From Ovis canadensis (lineage: Eukaryota; Chordata; Mammalia; Artiodactyla; Bovidae), in contig NC_091257.1 in NCBI RefSeq assembly GCF_042477335.2, positions 49,260,501 through 49,324,500 of the forward strand: 64,000 nt of DNA, read 5' to 3'. The notes under the pieces were generated by a model that saw only the letters and a list, made by a program, of their open reading frames with translations, was not told where the DNA came from and ran no database searches. The position numbers and the translations under genes are program-made. Shown in pieces: positions 57,535 to 64,000 of this stretch. Numbering within the stretch: position 1 is the stretch's first letter; each line of letters starts with the position of its first letter.

Positions 57535-58560
57535 CCTTTATTTATGTTTTACTGGAATATAGTTGATTGGCAGTTTGTGTTAGTTTCAGGGGTACAGCAG
57601 AGTGATCCAGTTACACATATACATGTATTCATTCTTTTTTCAGATTCTTTTCCCATATAGGTTATCACAGAATATTGAGTAGAGTTCCTTGTGCTATGCA
57701 GTAGGTCCTTGTTGTTTATTTTATATTTAGTAGTTTGTGTCTGCAAACGCCAAACTCTGGCTTTTATCCTCCATCTCATTTTTCCCTTTGGCAGCCGTGT
57801 TTGTTTTAGATATTTGTAAGTCCGTTTCTGTTTTGTATGTTTATTTGTATCATTTTTAAAATATTAGAGTCCACTGAGTGATACACGGCCTTCTCTTTCT
57901 CTCCTGGCTTACAGTGTGACAATCTTTAGATCCATCCATGTTGCTGCAGATGGCATTATTTCATTCTTTTCTATGGTTGAGTGGTCCTCCATTGTATGTG
58001 TTATACCACATGTTCTTTATATCTATGCCTCTGAGGATGGATAGTCAGGCGTTTTTCCATGACTTTGCTACTGTAAACCATGCTGCAGTGAACACTGGGG
58101 TGCCTGCGTCTTTCCAGATTGTGGTTTTCTCTGGATGTGTACCTGGAGTGGGATTGGTGGTTCACATGGCAACTGGTTTTTTAGGGAACCTCCATACTGT
58201 TTTCTGTAGTTGCTGTACCAACTTGGATTCCCATCAGCAGTCTAAAAGGGTTTCCTTTTCTCCACAGCCCCTCTTGCATTTATTGTTTGTAAACTTTTTG
58301 ATGATGACCATTCTGACCAGTCTGCAGTGATACCTCAGTCGGGTTTTTATTTGCTTTTCTCTGATCACTACTGATGTTGGACATCCTTTCATGTGCTTTT
58401 GGCCATCTCTGTGTCTTCTTTAGAGAGACGTGTGTTTAGATTTCCTGCCATTTTTTGATTGGGTTCTGACATAGAGCTGCATGAGCTCTTTGTATATTTT
58501 GGAGATTAATCCCTTATCAGTTGCTTCATTTGCAAATATTTTCTCCCATTCTATGAGCTG
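57535..58560 (-). mobile_element. L1 LINE 3' part
   Basis: TGGAATATAGTTGATTGGCA, GGTACAGCAGAGTGATCCAG, TGTGCTATGCAGTAGGTCCT, then inverted ORF2 (ATCCATCCATGTTGCTGCAG, CTGATCACTACTGATGTTGG) to near CTTCATTTGCAAATATTTTC. Confidence 0.87.
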
Positions 58561-58562
58561 TA

Positions 58563-58925
58563 TTTTTGTTAATTTGTGCTGTAAAGTGATTCAGTTATTA
58601 ACACATATCTTTATTTTGGTTTATCACAGGATGTTGAATATAGCTCCTTGTGCTATAGGACCTTGCTGTTTATTCCTCCTATATTGCATCTGCTAATCCC
58701 AGACTCTCAGTTCTTAAATGGCATTTCTGAGGTCCAGGTGTGTTAGAGTGTTGATCAGTATCTTGTTACCTTTCCTATTGGATAGTATTCCATTGTGTAA
58801 ATCTACCACATTTTCTTTATCCATTTCTTAGTCAACGGACCGGTGGGTTGTTTGTAGGTTTGGGTTATTATGAACGATGCTGCCGTGATCATTCATGTAC
58901 AAGTCACTGTGTAGACAGGGTATTA
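58563..58925 (-). mobile_element. Two further L1 fragments
   Basis: 58563-58720 is an inverted L1 3' UTR piece (GTAAAGTGATTCAGTTATTA, CAGGATGTTGAATATAGCTC). 58740-58925 is an older inverted ORF2 C-terminal piece (GATAGTATTCCATTGTGTAA, TTTCTTTATCCATTTCTTAG). Confidence 0.75.
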
Positions 58926-58929
58926 TGTT

Positions 58930-60160
58930 ACAATCAGAAGAAAAGAAGTGAAGGACCAAAACAGATTCTCAAGCTGTTTCTGGAATGCATCCCCTTTTAC
59001 AAGAATGGAGCTCAGGCACAGGAGGGGCTGGAATAAGGAGAGAACGAAGAGGGGCTCCTGAGCGGCCTTTCTGACCCTGACACAGCCCAGGAAGAACATA
59101 TCGGGGTGAGGGTTCCTCACCTCTGGAGCCCGCTTGTACTCCTGCAGTTCCCCCACAGCCTCAGGACACTCGTGACATCTTGTCTCCACCCAGACATCCG
59201 CTCCCCTCTGTTCTTTAGTTCAAAAGCAGCAAATGAAGAAAACACCAGCTGTTTTTAATAAAAAGTTCCCCAGATGGTTCACCTGGGAATGTGGCTCTGG
59301 AGGAGGGGTGCAGCCCAGCTGGCTGAGGTATTGAGACTTAGCATGTCATGTGTTCAGGCAGGGTCCCTTCCCAGGACGCAAAGGTCATGTCCTGCTATCA
59401 CAAAACCACATGAGAAAGGAGGAGGATCTAGTTTTGCAGACTGGAGAGAGATTTGGGGAAACAACTCAGGAAAAGAGGCAAAAAGCAAATGTGAAACCAA
59501 GAGAGGTGCCCTGTTTATAATAAGAGGTGAGAGGCAGACACAGTGCTGGGGACAGTGCTTAGTACACGTGGGTATAAACAATTTTAGAGCATTTGGGAAA
59601 ATCTAGGGTAATGGGTACTGCTGATGACTCTGTATTGTCCATCACACCTAGAGCAGGCTCTCCACCCAAAGGGCTTATTGCAGCATGCTTCTCTGCTCCT
59701 CTTTGCCGACTTCCCATGGGACACAGTCTGAACCCTTCCCTCGACTTTTCCACGTTTTCTCGTTGGAAGGTCTTCCTGGGTTGAACCTGTCATTTCTAGA
59801 TGTGTGACCACGTTCCTTAATTTTAACTCTCTTGCTTTCCTAAGTCCACCTCCATGACAGTAACAGTGATAGCCCTGGTAAGAATCAGTCACAGGAGGTG
59901 GGCAGTTACAGTGCCGATCTGAAGAGGAGACAGAGGTGGGACAGTTCTGTGATGGCCCAGTGTCATAGAGCCGTCGAGTGGTGGGGGCCAGGAGCAGGTA
60001 CAGACCCCTGACCTAGTGCAGTCTCGGGGGTCAGGGGGCTCATGGTCAGTGATGGAGTTTAGAAATCATGGGATTGATACATGAACTATATTAATAAGAC
60101 CAAAGTGGGGGTGGTGGTAACAGCTCCTATCAGGGTATGTGGTCTTTGTTTAAAACCACG
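58930..60160. other. Intergenic DNA, no gene seen
   Basis: Unique-looking DNA. A MIR-like trace is possible at 59920-60010 (GATGGCCCAGTGTCATAGAG). ORFs at 59274-59606 (plus) and 59584-59892 (minus) show no domain. Confidence 0.4.
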
Positions 60161-60164
60161 GGTT

Positions 60165-60285
60165 TGGGGTTCATTTATTGCAGTTGATTTACAACGTTGT
60201 TTCAGTTTCAGGCCTACAGCAAAGTGATTAAGTTACACATGCATTCTTTTCCAGATTCTCTTCCCTTGGACCCTGGATTTTAGAA
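60165..60285 (-). mobile_element. L1 LINE 3' UTR fragment
   Basis: TTATTGCAGTTGATTTACAA, CAGCAAAGTGATTAAGTTAC and CATTCTTTTCCAGATTCTCT are the inverted L1 3' UTR. Confidence 0.8.
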
Positions 60286-60594
60286 CATAAAAGCTGGTGA
60301 GTTTTTAATGTTTTTCTAACTACCTTATATATGCAGTATTTTTAAAAAGGCATTGAGCTCTTGAATTTGATACACAGCTATAGTTGAGGATAAAGAGCAT
60401 CTGTTGAATGACTTGCAAAAATATGTCTTCAACTCATTTTATGGGCTGAATATGTCTGTTTAGTTGTATGACCTTGTATTCCATCTTTTCCTGAGCTGCA
60501 CTAAAAGTTACAGCAGTTAATACTGAATGGTGAAATATTGGTACAAGGTTAACATTTACAAAAAATGTTTTTCAGACAGGAACTCAATGTGAAC

Positions 60595-61480
60595 CAATCA
60601 GTTCATAGTTGTGTTTATTCTGAAGCTTTTATTTTGGAGTCCTCTGTCACCAAATGACATGTATAATGTTTACAACAGGTATTAGAAATAGAGTTGGTTT
60701 TTTTTTTTGAAATTTCTACTATTTTAGAGTAAAATTGTAGATACTGTTCCAAACCATCGTCAAAAAATGCAGAGCAAACTTTTCTGTATATAAACTGTAC
60801 ATAAAACAAGGCACTATACATTTGGGGGCAATATTAAGGTAGAAAGGTAGATTCGCACAGATTCTTAAGAGCCTTTGTTCATCTTAGCACCGGAAGCAGC
60901 ACTCAGAACGAGTCAGACTTCACACCAAAGGAGACGCTTCTGAGTATGGGTGAAAGTACACATAGGTGGCAGAACTAATTCAACAGAAGCAACTACCTTT
61001 TAATATTATTTTGACACCAAAAAAAAAAAAATCTTAAAAGTGAATGAATACATATTGGTTTGTTAAATACATATTTGATTTATACGGTGTTTATATAAAT
61101 ATATATATATTTTAGAATCCACAAACTATCAAAATAACACTTTATAAAGAGAACTGCTTCAAAAAAATAGGCAACGCTTAGCTGGAGTGGGAGGGCAGTG
61201 CCGTGGCCGCTGCTGAGGACCTGCTGCGTAAGTGCATGTAGGGCCATGGATACCTCACAAATATCACTTGCTGACGTGTGGAAAACGTGTTCCCAGAGAA
61301 TTCTCTGGAACATTTACAAAATACACAACTCCCAAACGAGCAGGAGAGCTGGTCACTTCAGGTTTTAAAAATGCGGATGAAAAAACATTTAAAAATGCCA
61401 GGCTCCCCCACTAAAACATCCATTTTCCTGGTCCATCAGTATTGAAAGTGACCACCCAGGTTCCTCCAGCATCTCATGAC
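60595..61480 (-). other. SVIL: SVIL 3' UTR (terminal exon)
   Basis: About 0.89 kb of AU-rich sequence follows the SVIL stop codon on the minus strand without interspersed repeats, unlike the intergenic DNA to its left. It contains a T-rich tract at about 61019-61031 and the sequence GTGCCTT (minus strand, 60808-60814), which matches the miR-124 seed target. The lower boundary is placed just past tandem polyadenylation signals and is uncertain by about 20 nt. The absence of ruminant SINEs or LINEs agrees with purifying selection on a UTR. Confidence 0.75.
60614..60633 (-). terminator. SVIL: Tandem polyadenylation signals of SVIL
   Basis: On the minus strand AATAAA occurs at 60633-60628 and again at 60619-60614, followed by a GT/T-containing stretch (TGATTGGTTCACATTGAGTT). 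Cleavage is expected at about 60590-60612. Two signals 14 nt apart may give slightly different ends. Confidence 0.75.
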
Positions 61481-61663
<183 letters not shown>

Positions 61664-61667
61664 TTAC

Positions 61668-61823
61668 CTCGAAGTCCTCATCGGTGAGATAGATCTCCAG
61701 CTTCAGAGGGTCGACTCCCTCAGGGAGCGGCCTGGCTAGGAGGTCGGCCAGCGGGTAAATGGTCTTACATAGTTTGGCTAAGACATCCTCCACTAGGGTG
61801 ATCTGATTTGAAACTTCTGTGTC
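61668..61823 (-). CDS. SVIL: Supervillin, penultimate coding exon (headpiece N-terminus)
   Basis: A 156-bp exon encoding exactly 52 residues, from [20 protein letters not shown] through [20 protein letters not shown] to [12 protein letters not shown]. The [29 protein letters not shown] stretch, split here in two parts ([14 protein letters not shown] and [15 protein letters not shown]), is the N-terminal subdomain of the headpiece, with the typical YP start and acidic EIYLTDEDF motif. Splice sites are consensus: acceptor CTTCTCCAG before GAC and donor GAG|GTAAGT. Both ends are at phase 0, so skipping this exon would keep the frame but remove half of the actin-binding domain. The headpiece is thus divided between two exons separated by a 100-bp intron. 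Confidence 0.97.
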
Positions 61824-63192
61824 CTGGAGAAGAAGAGGGAGCCAAGAGAGGAACCTCCATGTCTGAACATATTTCATCATGCACTGTGAATATATCACCC
61901 AGCCCATCCCCACCCCAGCCTAGCCTGAGATGCCGTCTCACTCCCCCTATGAGTTTTCATATACATCAGCAAAATGTAGGGCCTATCACATGAGTGAATC
62001 AAGAAGATGATTAGATGTGAAGCTGAGACATCAGAAGCATGCAAATAATGGAATGTGCTTACAAATATATAAAAGCAATTAACCTTAATAAGAATCAACC
62101 TCTTCTCTATACCTCAGATCCCATCTCCTAATCCTCAACAGAAAAAGGTAAGAAAATGCATCTAGAATGTGCTGGAGCTGAATGGAGTTTTTTTTTTAAC
62201 CCCCTCCAGGGGTCTGCAGAGAACAGACGATGGCACTGATTGATGTCCTTGAACCTGAAGAGCTTCGAGGTGTCCTGGGTCACATATCCGTCGTGCACAG
62301 AGACACCTCACCATGCCTGTTGGCTCCCAGGCAGCCTGAGACCCTACCTGTGAAGATAAAGTCCACCGGGCTCCAGAGAGCTTAGGATAGGCAGCGGAGA
62401 TCAAGCAGGCCCTCTCTGTGGTCAAGCAGCAGCACACTTTTGCAGTTTGTTTAAAGTTATCCAGACCTCCTATCAAATATCCCCCATCATCTCCCCAGGT
62501 AAGCAGCCCTGTGTTTGCACAGCAAGAAAAATCTCACTGGACAAACCTATCTCCCACCAAATAAAAAACTTCCTTGGGGTTGGTGGTGTGAGCAGTGTTC
62601 AAAACCCATACATTAAATTCTACAGAGCTGCAGTAAGCTTCCTCTTCTCAGTGCAGCTGGAAAGGATAACGTGCTAGCTAATAATGTGTTTTGGTGAATA
62701 GAGGTTATGATAAATGCCTCGTGGAGATAAAGGATGGTAGGAAAGAGGAGACGAGCCATCTTGCATCAGGACAGGCTCACACCACCTTCACTCCCTGTGT
62801 TACTTGAGCAAGTGAACTCATCATGGAGTTACTCCATGTCTCCTTGGACCCAAGGTTGAAGTCTGAGACAGGGGGCTGTTCTGTGGTGCTTTATATGGAC
62901 TTAAAGAGGCAATGGATCTTTAGCAGGTAGAAGAGATGGCTGCTTTTATTTGTGTGTTGTCTTCAAAGTAATTAAGTTCACCTTTGCTTTTGTTTGGACC
63001 TGAGCATGGTGTATAGAAAGTTACCCAGTTACTTCCACTGACTTCTCCTTAGGCTTCTCTTCTCCTGTGCTGATTCTGTGTAGATTGGTCAACATGTGAA
63101 CAAGGAATCACATTTTCACATGAAAATGCAGTTGGCCTTTTCTCCCCAGGGGAAGCCACCCTACAGCCTGAAAGGCAGGGAAGAGTGCTCAC

Positions 63193-63317
63193 CATCTCTG
63201 TGATCTCTGCAATGTCTTCTCTGTGCTCCCAGCTGGGGAACATGTTGGTGAAGGTCAGGGGTTCCAGGCCAGCGTGGATGAGGTAAGACTTGGGGGGCGG
63301 CTTCTTCAGGTTTTTCC
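63193..63317 (-). CDS. SVIL: Supervillin, coding exon upstream of the headpiece
   Basis: A 125-bp exon beginning with the last two bases of a split glycine codon (phase 1) and encoding [20 protein letters not shown], then [21 protein letters not shown]. This is the end of the last gelsolin-like repeat and the linker before the headpiece ([11 protein letters not shown] is characteristic of villin-family C-terminal repeats). Acceptor TGACCGCAG and donor ATG|GTGAGC are good. It joins the next exon in frame across a 1369-bp intron (61824-63192). The exon that should precede it is not found within 63318-64000, so the gene continues past the right edge of the window. Confidence 0.96.
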
Positions 63318-64000
63318 CTGCGGTCACACAGAAGGCAGACGTCACAGACCCGGGGTGGCCCTGAAGGCCCTGTATTTCTCTGATTTCCCCTGAAATCTTT
63401 TGTTTGCATCTCTTGACTTCAGGCTTAAAATGTAAGTTATGAGTAGTTGACAGCCCCGCCTGGAGGGTGTTTACATAAGATGTTTAACTTCTTGCATATA
63501 GGTATGCATGCAGTTGCCTGGAAGTTACCTGACTTTAAGGTTCCTGACCGTAACAGAACCTTCCCTGGATGGGAGGAAAGACAGCCTCTCTCTGCGGTGT
63601 CTGGGGGCTCCTTTTCCTCCTCCTGGACTCACCCGTCAAATATTCCTCCAACTTCCTGACCCAGCATCAAGTTCAGTGAGAATTAACCAGCTAATGACAG
63701 CAGTTTAGAAGCTGCTTTAGCTTATATGTTTGGTGGGAAATTTAGTTATTTTATTATGAAAGAGTTTCTCAAGAGAAAATTGACTGTACATACTCAGTAA
63801 TACTAAACAATGGGTCTTAAAAATTAAGAAATTAATTACTGGTATCTTCATTTTATATAAAAGACCACCAGTTTCAGGTGGATGGTATGATAGAGAAGCC
63901 ACGAATGGACTGCACACCTTTCTTTGCAGATGTAACACTAATAATAATGACAGAAAGGTTGCCGTCAGCCTTCCAGCCCATTTTGGGGCTCTCTCTACTC
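63318..64000 (-). other. SVIL: SVIL intron (partial)
   Basis: Intronic DNA upstream of the 63193-63317 exon on the minus strand. I find no open stretch with flanking splice sites matching gelsolin-like sequence here, nor a clear interspersed repeat. Confidence 0.7.

Noticed and set aside
1..60594. Exons of a lysozyme-like gene (LYZL1), expected near SVIL in mammals
   Set aside because: I looked for lysozyme-like motifs among the open frames and found none, so that gene must lie outside the window.
63318..64000. A further upstream SVIL exon
   Set aside because: No open frame with gelsolin-like sequence ending in a phase-1 donor was visible. The preceding exon probably lies beyond 64000.

Overview
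This is nuclear DNA of a ruminant, most likely a bovid. The evidence is the repeat content: many Bov-tA (tRNA-derived) SINEs, BovB (RTE) LINEs, artiodactyl CHR-type SINEs and ruminant L1s, on a background of older mammalian MIR, L2, L1M and LTR remnants. I cannot separate cattle, bison, yak, sheep or goat by eye.

The only protein-coding gene I can support is at the right end on the minus strand. Three coding exons (63193-63317, 61668-61823, 61481-61567) join in frame with consensus splice sites. They encode the C-terminal 121 residues of supervillin (SVIL), including the villin-type F-actin-binding headpiece that ends in KKAKGLF. A 3' UTR of about 0.9 kb follows, with tandem AATAAA signals near 60.62 kb. 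The remaining SVIL exons lie beyond position 64000. Everything from 1 to about 60.6 kb is intergenic DNA downstream of SVIL.

Layout: 0.4-2.8 kb BovB and an old LTR; 2.8-6.6 kb mostly unique; 6.6-8.5 kb SINEs; 10.0-10.5 kb a ruminant-type solo LTR; 12-18 kb mostly unique and GC-rich, with a CpG-rich promoter-like block at 13.3-13.6 kb; 21.1-21.6 kb a mosaic BovB joined to a U2 snRNA fragment; 23-31 kb a nest of L1, BovB and SINE insertions, including an L1 with a 5' inversion; 31-46 kb unique DNA mixed with MIR, L2, CHR and Bov-tA; 45.8-47.4 kb BovB plus L1; 50.6-55.6 kb a nearly full-length L1 with its GC-rich 5' UTR; 55.9-60.3 kb L1 pieces and a tiny retrocopy; 60.6-64 kb SVIL.

No exotic multi-gene system is present. 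The most unusual structures are products of retrotransposition: a U2/BovB chimera, two twin-priming inversions (one BovB, one L1), a 66-bp retrocopy of an unidentified transcript end with a perfect 13-bp target-site duplication, and an unannotated promoter-like CpG-rich block. Repeat names were assigned from remembered family consensus, without a database search, and boundaries are usually good to about 5-20 bp.
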